Position numbers and translations under genes: made by a program | Notes under the pieces: generated by a model | Database searches by the model: none | What the model saw: the letters and a program-made list of their open reading frames with translations, nothing else | Told to the model about the DNA's origin: nothing | Part shown: positions 35,300-46,809 of the stretch, piece after piece | How positions within the stretch are numbered: position 1 is the first letter of the stretch | How the letters are laid out: each line of letters opens with the position of its first letter | Source: Halocaridina rubra | Lineage: Eukaryota; Arthropoda; Malacostraca; Decapoda; Atyidae | Assembly: GCA_037179515.1 (NCBI GenBank) | Contig: JAXCGZ010011639.1 | Span: forward strand, 21,453 to 85,452 | Length of the DNA: 64,000 nucleotides | Reading direction: 5' to 3'

Positions 35300-38200
35300 A
35301 AATCCAGACTAACTCTCCTCAAAAACTGGACAGTAGAACATTGTCAGTGATAATTTCAGGCATAAGTGAATGCCAGGAGTCAATATGGCCTGGGAGACGA
35401 ACATAATAAAGATCGAGTTTTAGACCTGATATGGAAGCTTGGAGTAAAACATGGTCCAGAGAATATTGTAAACATTCACCGAATTGGTAAAAATTCTAGA
35501 GATGGAAAAGGAATAATAATCAATGTATCCTTTGAGAGACAGGACACATGTAGAGAATTATCGATGAAGGCAAAAAACCTAAAACGCCTTCAAGAATGCA
35601 AAACAGTACTCATTAAACCATATAAAACAAAGGAGGATATGGAATGGTTCAAAAGTTTGTTGCAAGAAGTTGCAAGGTTAAAGGATGAAAGAAATTAAGA
35701 ACATAAGAAAACTCTTTGTTTCAGGGTTCTACCAGCCATAGGGGTGATAAAGAGGATAATACTAGAAAATCAGGGCATGCAGCCTCATTAAGATTCCTGT
35801 GCGCAAATGATGATGGGGTAGCCGTTAAAGCAGTAGATTCACAGGATAGGATGCACAACAGTACGACAGACATAGTAGTAGTTACAGATACTAAGTTAAG
35901 TGAGGACATAAACAGTCACAATTTTCCTAAAGGTTTCAAAATATTAAGAGTTGAAAGATCTGAGAGGACTGCTGGGGGTATAGCATTGCTTATAAGTTAA
36001 AATGTTTCAGGTTGAAAACATAAACTTTGATGTAGAAAGTGAGCTCACATAAATGCCATTTCAGCCAACATTATATTAGCTGCTGTATATAAATCACCAA
36101 GGAATCAAAAAAGTCTAGAGGTTTATGAGGAAAGTCATATAGGTACTATTGAAGTTATAAACTCAGTTGGTATCATCGCACGGGAGAGAAAGTGTAGTAT
36201 TTTGATTATATGAGATTTTAATCATAGAGAGAGAGATTGGACTAATCTGCCTCTCCAGGATTCTTTTGGGGCAAGATTCATATATTGTGGACAAGGGAAT
36301 TCCTACACTAAGATGTACGGGAACAATGAGGGCCTTGGGTGGGGATGAACCATCACTGCTCGATCAAATATTCACAGATAATGTGTTGGATACTGGCAAA
36401 ACTGAGTATGAGCCACCCATTGGAAAAGTGATCATTGAGTGTTATTGATGGAGTATATAATCAAAGAAGTTCTGCCAGAGAGTAGGGGAACTAAGAAGGA
36501 CACAAGAAGGAACTATTTGAAAGATTTTACAACAAAATTTATGATTTTTTGCAGGTCTTGACTGGAGGACCTTATTTAACAGTAAATCTGTACAAGAGAT
36601 GTACGAAATCCTTTGTGAGGAATATGGGAAGATAGTAAATTGTTGCATTCATTCCTCCAAAATAGGATTTATTCATGCCAGAGAGAAATGGTACAATAAT
36701 GAGTGTAAGAGAGCTAAAGAGTGGAGAGTCAAATGCTGGAAAAGGTATTTGAGGAGAAATAGTATATATGCCTTGCAAACTTACAAACGAGCAAGAAATA
36801 ATCACCTAGGTAAAGAAGAGAGGCAAAGAGCAATTATGAGAGAGAAAAAATTTTTAAACTTTTCCACAGCTTTATAAGAGAAAAACTGAAGGTCAAAGAA
36901 CAATTTTAAGAGTTGAAACAGGCAGCTGGAAGTATCATTGAGACAGATGAAAAGAGTTGCAAAGTATTTAACAAGGAGTTTCACTAAGTATTTACTGTAG
37001 AAAATACTCCATCCCCTCAGATTGCAGAGAAAAGAGATCATGGATTAGTATTTAAGAACATCATCCAATCAGTTACAGAGGTATGCAAAGTGCTGATGGA
37101 GTCAGATGTCCATAAAGTTGCGGATCTTGATGACATAAACTCCTTACGAACTTAAGAAATGTGCTAAACCAATATCGATGGAACGATCCATTATATTTGA
37201 GAAGTCACTGTAATCTGGGGAGACTCCAAGATGCTAGAAACAAGCAAACATGGTCCCGATTTTCAAAACGGGAAGGAGAGATACAGTTCTAACTAAAGGC
37301 CTGTTTCCTTGACCAGCAAAGTTTGCATAGTTATGGAGAAACTACTAAGAAAACACGTCTCTCTTAAGTCGGAATCCTTCAACTTTTTTTCAATGAGACA
37401 AAATGGCTTCAAAAAGGCATATCTACTGTATCAAACTTATTAGAATTTTATGATGAGGTAAGCCAGATCTTACAAGATAGAGAGGACGGGTAGAGTGCAT
37501 ATTCTTAGATTTTCAGAAGGTATTAGATACAGTTCCATGTGGGAGACTTGTTAAGAAGCTGCAAGTAATGGCTAGAAAAGGTGGAAATGTCTTGGAATTG
37601 ATAAAAACTTATTTAGAAGGAAGGGAATAAAGGCTTAGAGCATGACATTTAATATTTGACTGAAGAAAATTTAGTAGTGTGGTTTCACAGGGTTCAATTT
37701 TAGGGCCATTTTTGCTCCTTGTATATGTAAATGACCTTCAAGAGACAGTGAATTAATTTTCTAATACGTTTACATATGATCCATAGATTGTGAAGAAAGG
37801 AAGAGACAAGAACAATGGTAGAGAATTTTAGGAAGACCTAAATAGTCTGCATGATTGATCAGAAAAGTGGTTATTGGAATTCAGTACTACAAAATGTAAG
37901 GCAATGAGAGTGGGTACAAGCACGAGAAGGCCCAAGCTTGGATACTCAATAACATGAGAAGAACTTTAAGAGACCAAGAATAAGAGTGATCTGGAAGTAG
38001 ACATATTGGAAGATTTTTCTCCTGATATGCATATACAGTAAATGGCATAGTGAGGGCTGCAAATGCTATCTTAGCAAATGTAAGGGTAACTGTCAGGCAT
38101 ATGGACAAAATTTTTTTTAGATATATTTATGTAACTTATGTGAGGTCAAGCATGAATATGCAGCACCCTCTTGGAATCCGCATTTGAAAAAGCATATATA

Positions 38201-38615
38201 TAAGCTGGAAAGAGCTCAAAGACAAGTTACAAAAGTGGTGCCATAAAAATTTAATCTCAATTATGAGGAGAGGCTAAGGGACTTACACTTACTATCAGTT
38301 GAAGCTAGAAGGCTGACGGGGATATGGTGACGGTTTTTAGATTCCTTCATGGTTTTGACAGAATGAATAGAGACTGATATTTTGACATGGTTGGCTCTAG
38401 AACTAGATGTCGTAGTTTCAAGCTTCTTAAGAAATTTTCTCTGCAGGATGTAAGGAGGTACTTATTTTTTGCAAGCGAGGAAGTAGTTAATCTTAACTGC
38501 ATTCATAGTTTTAAAGACAAATATGATAGGTATCACGGAGTATAAAAATGGAAACGACCAGGAGATGAGGTGTTGCGAACATAAGGCCCATAAGCTCAAT
38601 TATATAATCACACTT
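35300..38615 (+). mobile_element. Degenerate near-full-length CR1-like LINE on the + strand
   Basis: The order matches copy 2: ORF1 C-terminus (35340-35700: IISGISECQE, NIVNIHRIGKNSRDGK), endonuclease (35790-36450: VVTDTKLSEDIN, FKILRVERSERTAGGIALLIS), linker (36560-36880), RT (37080-37900) and C-terminal domain to about 38560, ending in ATATAATCACA. Stops and indels occur every 50-200 bp, so this is the oldest large copy. Confidence 0.85.
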
Positions 38616-38749
38616 GGTATAACATATGATACATCAATGTCCTTTAAGTAATATCTTACAAACATCAAAAACAAACTGACACCGAGACATACTATTCTAA
38701 GGTCACATGCCCATACAGCATCTGGAGAAAAAACAAATAAATTATCAAT

Positions 38750-39075
38750 CAATCATTTACGTTGTAAATACGAACTTTGCACGCTGAACTGTTTTTTTGA
38801 GCTTGTTGGAAGAATACTCCGTCATGAGGCATTTTGGTGTGCATATATATCAAGCTAATATTATTATTTATTTATTTGTTTTTCTATTTGGTTAAGTTAA
38901 GGACCGAGTTTAAATTTATTTAGAAAATTACCAAAACATGTACATTGTCGTGAATAATAACTTTGACCTTGGAACAGTTTGTTGAGCGTGGCAGAAGAAT
39001 ATGTCGTCATGCGGCATTAAACTGAGGAAGACAAGTCACCCAGTTCCAGTTCATAATCCATATTCTTCTCTGCTG
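38750..39075. repeat. Diverged copy of the ~330-bp satellite
   Basis: Shares with 28560-28990 the landmarks GCTGAACTGTTTTT/GCTGAACAGTGTG, ATATATCAAGCTAAT, GTTGAGCGTGGCAGAAGAATATG and GTCGTCATG...CATTAAA. It is a single diverged copy. Confidence 0.55.
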
Positions 39076-39426
39076 CTGCATATAATGAGAGGCTTCAGAA
39101 ACCACCCTCTCCACCAGAGGGGAATGTTCATACCCATACGATTTCAACAATATATCTACATTTGCCTCGTTATGCATCAAATATATACCAAAGTCTAAAA
39201 CAGACTGCTAGCGGTAAGTGTTGCCGTCGGCATTCACAATACCTTGTAAACGAGAGAACTCGCAACTCAGTATAGCTCTTAGTACTGAACAGTGGGTTTC
39301 TTGGAATTGGCCATCTTCTTTTACGAGAATTTCCATCAAGGTTTGTGATAGCATGGTTAGGGCATCAGTAAAAAAGTTGGCTTCATCAGTGTCCTCCACT
39401 CAAATTATATTAGGTAAATTGGGTGC

Positions 39427-39850
39427 CGTGGCAGGAACATCAGTCACATTAATATTCCATGACCCAGAACTACTTTGCTGTTGTTGCTGCCTCTGCGAAG
39501 TATGCCGTGGCAGGAACATCAGTTCCGGTTTTACGTCACGGACTCCCTTTTCTACCAAGGACTAGGACGATTGATTTCTTGCGAAGGACTTAATTTGGCA
39601 CATGTAATCCTTACACTGAGTGCATGCCCTTGCTACCTCAGACCGTGACGGGGCACGAACCCTCGACCTGACGCCTCAGAGTCGTGGATGCTACCGCTTG
39701 AGACACATCAGTCACATTCATATTCCATGACCCAGAACTACTTTGCTGTTGTTGCAGCCTCTGCAAAATATGCCGTGGCAGGAAGATCAGTCACATTAAT
39801 ATTTCATGACCCAGAGCTACTTTGCTGTTGTTGCTGCCTCTGCGAAGTAT
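39427..39850. repeat. About 78-bp minisatellite, three copies, split by a SINE
   Basis: The unit starts GTGGCAGGAACATCAGTCAC and includes CATGACCCAGAACTACTTTG and GTTGTTGCTGCCTCTGCGAA. Units are at 39427-39505, 39506-39523 plus 39705-39773, and 39774-39850. Confidence 0.9.
39524..39704 (-). mobile_element. tRNA-derived SINE, copy 2, with target-site duplication
   Basis: 181 bp inserted in the middle minisatellite unit, flanked by exact ACATCAGT duplications at 39516-39523 and 39705-39712, which fix its ends. On the minus strand it begins GTCTCAAGCGGTAGCATCC (A-box-like), has GAGGGTTCGTGCCCC (B-box-like) about 50 bp later, then the same body as the other copies. Confidence 0.85.
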
Positions 39851-40419
39851 CTCTAGTCACATCCTTAACTTACCTCTTCTCCTGTTTTAAATTCCAAGTT
39901 CCAGTTTTCAAGTTTTCCAATAAATAACTTATTATCAATCTGTTCATACTCTTGTAAATCAATGTTATGAACTTGACTCTCAAGGAGTTTTGGGAGTCTT
40001 ACAATATTCTTCAAGCTGTCAAATACATTGCAGTTTCTTGGAAATTAACCAGATGAGCTTGAAAGAGGTATGGAAGAAACTGTGTCACCAGTTTGTGAAT
40101 AACTTTCATGGCTTTTAGGAGACAGTTGAGTCCTCGTGCTACAATGTTTCGTGGTTATAACACATCTCCCATAAATTATTTTGCTTCTTTATTTTATAAT
40201 TTTTGGCATGTATTGTCTCTCAAGTATAAAACAGATTCATCTGATGGTAGTGCTTCAAAGAAATTAAATTAGAAATAGTGAAATGCATGGAAAAGGGAGA
40301 AACTTTACTACTGCATTAGCATACGTGCTTAATTAGGTGTGTTCCAACTTTCACTGAAATTCGGGTTACATTACATTTCAGGAACAGAATTCTGACATAA
40401 TTCGAGAACTCCATGTATG

Positions 40420-40570
40420 TGTTCTATGATGGAATATGCAAGCCCAACTTCGGCTTATAATCTAACTAAAATGCACCGCATCACCCTACTGACTATACAA
40501 AACAAAGCTCTAAAAAATAATCTCAAGCTGCACGGTTACAATCTACAGAGCACCTAAAAAAATCTTCAAA
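40420..40570 (+). mobile_element. Probable LINE polymerase C-terminal remnant
   Basis: Reads MMEYASPTSAYNLTKMHR and LLTIQNKALKN, resembling the region after the RT thumb in non-LTR elements (EYAS...W...L...Q...A). It decays into stops beyond about 40545. Family unknown. Confidence 0.4.
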
Positions 40571-41929
40571 GTTAAAGACCATCTTGCAATGAAAGGCACA
40601 GAAATACTCAATGCAGCCTCCACAAACTAAGCTCACCTACTACGTTACAAGGCAAAGCACATGCACAAACAAAGGAAATTAAGACAAGCTGAACACACGA
40701 TATCACTCACAAATACTGTCACCTCTTCCCCCTGGCCCACCCCAAATCAACTTCTGTATATATTTTCACTACCAAGTTACTCTTTGTTTTATACCGCTTC
40801 ATGAACAATCCCTTCCAACATTCAATCCTTTCGAATCCTCCCTTCCCTGTAAAGAAAGAGTCCACCTGGCCAGGCTGCAAAGTGAGCCCAACCTAAGCTA
40901 TTAGAGCAGGCTGGCCAACTCTGTCAATGATGTCTGTCCAAGAGGTAACACATCATCTGATACAATCATACATATTATTGAGGAGCACTGCGCACAACTA
41001 CATACATCAACAAAACAAAATAACACTCCCTGAATGCTCTGTGTGTATGCCCACCATCAACAGTAGCCTTCCTTAGGGGCTTGGGAATGTTCAGCCAGGT
41101 AATTTAGGGAATAATGAAAGTAACAACTTTGTTACAAAGTTTACTTACAGTTACATGGATAAGAGTCTTATTTAATTATACAATTGCTGGAAAATGCATG
41201 GAAAATGCTATATTTTAAAGCCCAGTTATTTTATGTCTAGACTTTATACAACTAGCTTTACAGTTCTGTAAATAATACTGCTAATACATATTGAATGTAC
41301 TTTAAGCTCCAAGAAACATCGTAAAATGCTAAATGTGCTACAACATGGGATAAGATGATTTAGACTTATTTAAAATAAGGTTGTATTTATTAAAAGCACA
41401 TTTACTAGATCAGAGTATTTGCACTATTATATAATATTGCTTTATTGCATAAAGTGTATAATTTGAAGAGAGACAGCGGTGCTCAAATAATTACATTCAT
41501 CAGTAGCAGCTATAAGTTACGAATGAATAAAACAACAAAAAAATCAATATAAAAACTATGCAGGCTATGCAGGTTTAAGTCTACAAGTGTGGAAACTTCA
41601 ACTAAATTTTGGTAAATGAATAGTAACTGTCTCCATCATGAAATAAATTAAATAATTAATTTTGTCATGCTTCTCTGATTAAAGAAATAAAATGGAGACG
41701 TATGTAAAAGAATATATTGATGAAGAAAAAAATGACAAGGTATAGGTAGATTACAATGAATTAATCATTGCACAACTGAGGGAGAATATAGAGACAGCTC
41801 AGTATAGGCAGAATGATGGAGGAAAATGGCACAGGGTATATAAGAATGATCCTGGCTTTCATCAACACTGAAGGCATGTATTAGAAATTTGGAATATAAA
41901 AGAGGGATTCAAAGATGAATCGGACTGTA

Positions 41930-42240
41930 TTTGACACACTGTACCAAAAATACAAGGAAACATTCTGGAGATATAGTAAGAATGCCGGAGGCTTCACTGG
42001 TTCAGACATGTCATGATGAGGGATCAGGAATATGTTGGGAGGAGAGTGTTGTATATGGAGGTACCAGGTATGAGCAGGAGGGGGAGACCAAAGAGAAGGT
42101 GATGGAGTGTGCAACAGCTGATATGGAACAAAAAGATATTACAGAGGATGGCGTCGAAAATATTAATCGCTGGAGACGGCTTTCCAGAAATAGCGACCCT
42201 GCATAAGTGGAAAAAGCTGTAGTGGAAGAAAAAGAAGCTG
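41930..42240 (+). mobile_element. RTE-like LINE 3' end remnant
   Basis: The + strand reads HVMMRDQEYVGRRVLYMEVP, then RRGRPKRRWMECATADMEQK, then INRWRRLSRNSDPA and a stop, across two frames. This basic stretch ending in W-RRL-x-RNSDP is a hallmark of the polymerase C-terminus of RTE-type or related LINEs. Upstream frames are not recognisable. Confidence 0.65.
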
Positions 42241-42529
42241 AAGAAGGATTATGTTAAGACTATTTTTGTGGCGCAAAGTAATGGACATAAGAGCTACATT
42301 AAGTGTTACTCTTTCTAATGTAAGTACTGATAGTTATAATGGACATAAAATGTCCAGCCTCAGAGCAGGTGGAACAAAGGCTGCAATGATGATCAAAGGT
42401 TAGTGAATTTGCACATAGAACACAAATCTCTAGTAAGAGTCTCACATGTAGGGAGTCAAGAGCTGATAGCGAGCAATACTTTGATAATGGTGGTTTTAGA
42501 CTAAGAGATCATTAGTCTGAAATTATAAG

Positions 42530-42715
42530 AAAGCTTCTGTATTTTACTTTAATGTAAGGATAGTTGATGACTGGAATTTGTTGATCAAGGAAACTGTAAC
42601 AGGCAATGAATTCATAGCTTTAAGGATGCATATGAAGTGTTAGTAAATTTAAAAAAAAGCTAAAAGGATACAAGAAGTTACATGTATAAAGCTCTTTCCA
42701 AGAACAGGGGAATTC
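42530..42715 (+). mobile_element. CR1-like LINE 3' fragment
   Basis: GTAAGGATAGTTGATGACTG and GGAATTTGTTGATC match the last coding block of the CR1-like copies (VRIVDDWN), followed by the CTCTTTCC-type 3' segment. Highly diverged. Confidence 0.6.
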
Positions 42716-43009
42716 TCTGAAAATTTGCGAGACAAATTTAAAGACATCCTAGAGAAAGAAAAAACTATGCATTACAAATTGCAAATTATAGCAAGAGAAA
42801 GGTGAGAACAGTTGAAGAATAAAAGGGGGAGGCTAATTCTCAGAGAGCATATAAATAACTTAGAAAGGAGAAACAGGATGCAATAGGAGATTAGACAGTA
42901 CATAAAATAAGAAGTTAAAAATCTTGAAGGGGAAAAGAAAAACCTGAATATTAGAATTCCAGAGTGAGAGCATATTAGATTTTTTTTTTTTTTTTTTTTT
43001 TTTGTGAAT

Positions 43010-44095
43010 TAGACAACATGGCTTTCGAGAAGGCATGTCCACGATAACTTACCAGAATTTAATGATGAGGTAATACTAATATTTCAAGAAAGAGCTGGAC
43101 AGATTGCATATTCTTAGATTTTTAGAAGGCATTTAGTACAACCCCACATAGAAAACTCATTACGAAGCTATAAGTCATGACAGGAAAATTGGAAATGTCT
43201 TGGAGTAGCTACAATATTATTTAAAAGATTGTGAGCAGAAAACCAGAGCATGACATGCAATGTCTCACAGGGGAAATGTTGGCAGTCGGGTTCCACATGG
43301 ATCAGTTTTAGAGCCACTTCTGTTCCTTATATAAGTGATGTTCTGCCAGACTCTGTAAATGTACTTTCATATATTTGATGTGATCCGTTGTATGTCACGG
43401 ACTCCTTTTTCTTCTAAGGTTTAGGATGGTGCCTACTTGAGGACTTTGATTTTGGCAGGTGTGATCATTACCCTGAGTGCATACCATTACTAACCTAAGA
43501 CTCTGGCAGGCCGCAAACCCTCGACCTGATGCTTCAAAGACGCGGATACTGCCAATTTGCCACGGAGTGAAAATAATTCAAATATTGTGAAGAGATTAAA
43601 AGACGTAAACTGTAGTAGAGAACTTCAGGAAGAACTGAATAGTCTGCATGAAGGGTCAGACTAGTGGCTAATGAGATTCAATACCTCAAAGTGTTTGATA
43701 ACAAGAAGGGGCAAGAGTGCAGAGAAGGCCCCTGTTTGGGATATCAGTAGCATATAAATAAATTTGAGAAATTTAAACACTTAATAGGTAATCTTAGATA
43801 TGAGGAAAGGCCATAAAAATTAGAATACAATCACCCAAATGTAAATTAAAGAGGTAGCTCTAGAACTAGAGGTAAAAGTGTGAACCTTCAGAAGAAAACT
43901 CTTTTGCAGCATGTAAGGAAGTACTTTTTCAGTGTAAGAAGAGTTGATAAGTGAATTCGCTAGGTGAGAAAGCAGTAAATGCTAATTGAATTCATATTTT
44001 AAAGATAGATACGTGTAAGCGAGTAAAATATGAAACCAACTAAGAGAAGCATAGTTAGGAGCAAAGAGCTTTTCCCCATTAGCACGATTTGGTAA
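43010..44095 (+). mobile_element. Degenerate CR1-like LINE with nested SINE
   Basis: RT blocks are still recognisable (ACATGGCTTTCGAGAAGGC, CATATTCTTAGATTTTTAG, TCGGGTTCCACATGGATCAG) up to 43380, and the rest resumes at about 43570 (AGAGAACTTCAGGAAGAACT) through the C-terminal region, ending near 44095 (ACGATTTGGTAAATAA). All frames are broken. A T-run of about 24 bp precedes it (42979-43002). Confidence 0.78.
43384..43566 (-). mobile_element. tRNA-derived SINE, copy 3 (diverged)
   Basis: Same family as 39524-39704 (TATGTCACGGACTCC, GCAAACCCTCGACCTGATGC) with more substitutions. It is inserted within the degenerate CR1-like copy and its target duplication is not clear. Confidence 0.7.
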
Positions 44096-44339
44096 ATAAG
44101 AAGAGGAGTTACAACTTAACACCAAATGTAGATAGAAGAAAATAGAGAGCATATGGTTTTGGTATATAAATTATTGAATAGCTTTGTCAGATATGATTGG
44201 GAACAATGCTTGAATAAAGATGGCTCTGTAGGTTATAGTCTGAAGTAGCAAAAGAAAATATCTCTGAAGGACGAAAGAAAGAATTTTTTTTTATATAAGA
44301 ATAGTTATATGCTGAAATTTCCTAAATGCATAGATGCAA

Positions 44340-44343
<4 letters not shown>

Positions 44344-44433
<90 letters not shown>
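44344..44433. repeat. (AT)n microsatellite
   Basis: A pure AT run of about 88 bp. The flanks (44100-44340 and 44435-44990) hold no recognised gene. Confidence 0.97.
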
Positions 44434-44435
<2 letters not shown>

Positions 44436-44989
44436 CTATTTCAAGGAAAACACGTGAATATTCTGAATATGTAATTGGCTACGGAAGGAAATTGAAAGAA
44501 ATTTTTAGATCCTTAGCGCTTTCAAGTTTATTACTTATCTGAAGATATGTGTGCAGAATGAGTTTAAGTTAGATTCTTTGTTTCAGATTCTTTATTATGA
44601 AGCTTGTGGTTCCTGATCCCCTTTTTTTACTTTATATTTTTCTTTTGTTTATTGGGAATGCGGATTTTATGTTAGCAGAGCATAATTTCGTTGCTAATTA
44701 CATTTGCAGCTATTTCAGGAAAATTTCTTTCGTTCGCTGAGGTAAAGACTCTGGTATGATACTTAGTTGCTAGTTTGTGCAGATATAGGTTTTGACTGCA
44801 CCGTTATTAGGCGAGGATAATGGTTATTCAGTTAGGCCACCGTAATATTTTCAAGCCAAGAGTATGAGGATGGTAGGCAATTATAAGTAGGGTGGCACAG
44901 ATGATGGATGATTTACCTTTTTGCTTTTGTGTGGTTTAGGATAGGCAGCCTAAGCTGTATGGTCCAAAGGATTAAATAGTTATAATCTT

Positions 44990-45418
44990 ATTTCTTTTCT
45001 CATTGGTTAACTGTTATCCAAACAACTACATGAACAGTCTACTGAATATCATCAGTCAGTACCCTCCACCAAGATAACTATGTAATAACTCTCTTTCACC
45101 ACCAAAGCAGGAATTCATTAAAAAGAATAATTGTTTGATGTAAACTAATAATCCTCAGCTGAACTCTTATGTTTTCTACTATATTTATAGTTCTGCACAA
45201 CCTCACCTGCAGGCCAAAATAGGAAAGTCCAGTCGCCCTCAAGAGCAAATACCACCAACAATAAGCGAATTTTATCCCACCTCCTGCCAAAACAGGAAAG
45301 TCCACTCATCCTCAAGATCAAATACCACCTTCAATCAACAAATCTTACCCCACATGCGGGCCAAATAGGGGAGGTCCGCTCACCCTCAAGGGAGAACATC
45401 AACAAGAAAAAAAAATGA
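44990..45418 (+). mobile_element. LINE 3' end with a ~74-bp minisatellite 3' UTR and A-tail
   Basis: This is the reverse complement of 53220-53640. It holds the end of the polymerase region, a stretch with GTTTTCTACTAT, then about three ~74-bp units (GGCCAAAATAGGAAAGTCC, CGCCCTCAAGAGCAAATACC) and an A-run at 45410-45418. Confidence 0.72.
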
Positions 45419-45539
45419 ATTTTAACCTACAGTAGGCCATGTTGTTAGGAATAACCCTACATTAAGGCTCTGTACCGACCGCTGCCGCCTTTGAATTTTC
45501 TAGAGCCCAACTGGGAACAATTCATCTCTCAGTTTGGGA

Positions 45540-46545
45540 ATTTTTGCCTTTTAACAGAATTAGATAAATAGCCTGGAAAAATTCAGGTAGCAAGTTTGAA
45601 GTATTACATGGGGCCAGAGAGAAAAAATGTGCTTAAAACATTTAATATATCTGCCGCACAGATTCTAGAGTACAGTACAGTAGTAGACAAATTTGCATCA
45701 TATTTTTTGCCATGCAAGAATGTTTTGAGGCTGAGGAGACAATTTTATAGACTGACACAACAACATACTGAGGCTTACCTGAGAGCATTATTTGTTGCTG
45801 CAAAGCACTGTAGTTTTGTTAATAAAAAGGAGAACATCAGGGATTAGTTTGCATCAGGTATTTTAAATGATGATCTTGACAAATAGACTGAATGGTAGTA
45901 CCATAACAGAGATAGGAACCTATTCTTAGGTGACGTTGTTGAGTATACCAGGACTTACAATGATGATCATAATGGGAGAAAATTGGAAAAAGAACAGAAC
46001 ACAGCAACCAAAGAAATTGCTGCTGTGCAACAGGGGAAGAAAACATTTCTGGGTGATGGAAATTTGAAGGCTGAGAATAAATGCAAGTATTGTGGAAGAA
46101 GTCATCAGCCAAGGAAATGCCCTGCTTATGGGAAAACTTGAAATAAGTGCAAGAAGAATAACCATTTTGCGAGTGTCTGCGGCCAGATCACTGAAATGCA
46201 AAACACAGACATTTCACATGATGAATCTATACAGATAACAGAAGGTTATGAATGTAAAGATGATGCTGGAGTTAGAGCATTTCTAGGGGAAGTCAATACA
46301 CTTAGTAGACCAGGTAGCGAAACAATGAAGGTTTCTATTGTGATTGAGTCTCAGTTGTTTAACTTTAAAGTTGATACTGGAGTTGATGCTACCATGTTTA
46401 ACAAAGTGACTGGGGAGTATTTAATAAACAGGAAGTTAAAATTAGCATTGATGGATTCAGATCGTAAGTTGGTATGCCCTGCAGGCGACCTGAAAGTTGC
46501 GGGAATGGTAATGGTTCCTGTAATAAGCCATACTAGTATTTAAGG
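45540..46545 (+). pseudogene. Ty3/gypsy-like gag, zinc knuckle and protease, broken
   Basis: Frames read a gag-like segment (YYMGPERKNVLKTF; FASYFLPCKNVLRLRRQF), a zinc knuckle (CKYCGRSHQPRKCPA, then a second degraded one CKKNNHFASVCG), and an aspartic protease start (FKVDTGVDATMFN, corresponding to the DTGAD box). A stop follows at 46541. RT does not follow in this orientation; the next 2.5 kb is pol on the other strand. Confidence 0.78.
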
Positions 46546-46809
46546 CTTTATTCTACATAAATACAACTACAAGCATCTGCAAATTAAATAAATAATGGTA
46601 AGAGAATTAGAAGTTATAACCACAATTAGAAGGTATGCAATGATAAAAAAAAAATTAAACACTACATTAAGAGAATATTATAATATTCACCCCTACTGAC
46701 AAGAAAATCACTATATCAAATTGTACAACATATAATGGCTTATAGCAATAAGCATATTATAATACTAGAAAGTATACTATAAAAACATTCAAATACTGTA
46801 ATTTACAAA